Positions 5,577 through 5,730 of a stretch of DNA of 5,730 nt are shown piece by piece. The stretch's first letter is position 1; every line of letters starts with the position of its first letter. A program made the position numbers and the translations under genes. Source of the stretch: Planctomycetales bacterium (lineage in GTDB: Bacteria; Planctomycetota; Planctomycetia; Planctomycetales; Planctomycetaceae); assembly GCA_020050375.1 (NCBI GenBank), contig JAGVKR010000023.1:1-5730 (forward strand), read 5' to 3'. The notes under the pieces are model-generated. The model did not search any database, was not told the origin of the DNA, and saw nothing but the letters and a program-made list of their open reading frames with translations.

Positions 5577-5606
5577 GATATAGCAAAATCTGCCGAAACT
5601 GGTCCA
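5577..5606 (-). promoter_or_regulatory. Weak candidate promoter of the phosphatase gene
   Basis: On the minus strand TGGACC (5606-5601, 4 of 6) and TATATC (5582-5577, 5 of 6) are 18 nt apart. If used, transcription would start near 5570, which would exclude the TTG start at 5586 and leave the internal starts. Confidence 0.3.
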
Positions 5607-5613
5607 GATGGTA

Positions 5614-5707
5614 ATCAGGGATCAGGGGTCAGGGATCAGGCGGCAGGGGTCAGGGGATGGAGATCAGGCGGCAGCGGCCTCTTACGCCTGCCTGCCCCCT
5701 GACCCCT
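5614..5707. repeat. G-rich degenerate tandem repeat and inverted repeat at the right edge
   Basis: Imperfect units of ATCAGGG and GGTCAGGGG follow each other from 5614 to 5656, and another ATCAGG begins at 5663. AGGGGTCAGGGG at 5645-5656 is perfectly complementary to CCCCTGACCCCT at 5696-5707, giving a 12-bp stem around a 39-nt GC-rich loop. Similar AGGGGTCAGGG strings are, to my recollection, common intergenic filler in planctomycete genomes. It could act as a hairpin between transcription units, but no T-run follows and the next gene is outside the window. Confidence 0.65.
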
Positions 5708-5730
5708 AACCCACATTGCGCACCATTGTC

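Overview
The window reads as a GC-rich bacterial chromosome segment, most likely from a planctomycete. This rests on indirect signs: high GC3, many single genes separated by long non-coding stretches, and intergenic filler built from degenerate repeats (GATCAGGGGTCAGGG-like, AATGTCGAAGGAA-like and GGGCGTGCCACCC units). The planctomycete assignment is inference; no phylogenetic marker decides it.

Layout, left to right. (1) 1-1074, minus strand: first 358 codons of a xylulokinase (xylB); its C-terminus lies beyond the left edge. (2) 1075-1369: a non-coding spacer with a purine tract facing a pyrimidine tract of octamer repeats, able to form a long hairpin. (3) 1370-1747, minus strand: crcB, a fluoride channel. 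It is divergent, across 126 bp, from a plus-strand hotdog thioesterase at 1874-2266 that resembles the fluoroacetyl-CoA thioesterase FlK. (4) 2267-2556: a convergent gap holding a nested inverted-repeat element. (5) 2557-3447, minus strand: purC, for purine biosynthesis. (6) 3448-3791: a spacer with an inverted pair of repeat-family copies and a good promoter for tRNA-Leu(CAA) at 3792-3876. (7) 4040-4608, minus strand: a type II toxin-antitoxin operon (antitoxin first, GTGA overlap, ParE/RelE-like toxin), with a promoter and a candidate operator dyad upstream. (8) 4780 to about 5433, minus strand: a membrane-anchored dual-specificity/tyrosine phosphatase. (9) The right edge: G-rich tandem and inverted repeats.

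Most genes are unrelated housekeeping or accessory units. The functional link worth attention is the divergent CrcB and FlK-like pair. CrcB expels fluoride ion, and FlK hydrolyses fluoroacetyl-CoA in the organofluorine producer Streptomyces cattleya. The Thr-Glu-His catalytic triad of FlK is present here, but the phenylalanine lid that gives fluorine selectivity is not evident, so a fluorine role for the enzyme is a hypothesis. The toxin-antitoxin operon next to a tRNA gene is a common accessory arrangement.
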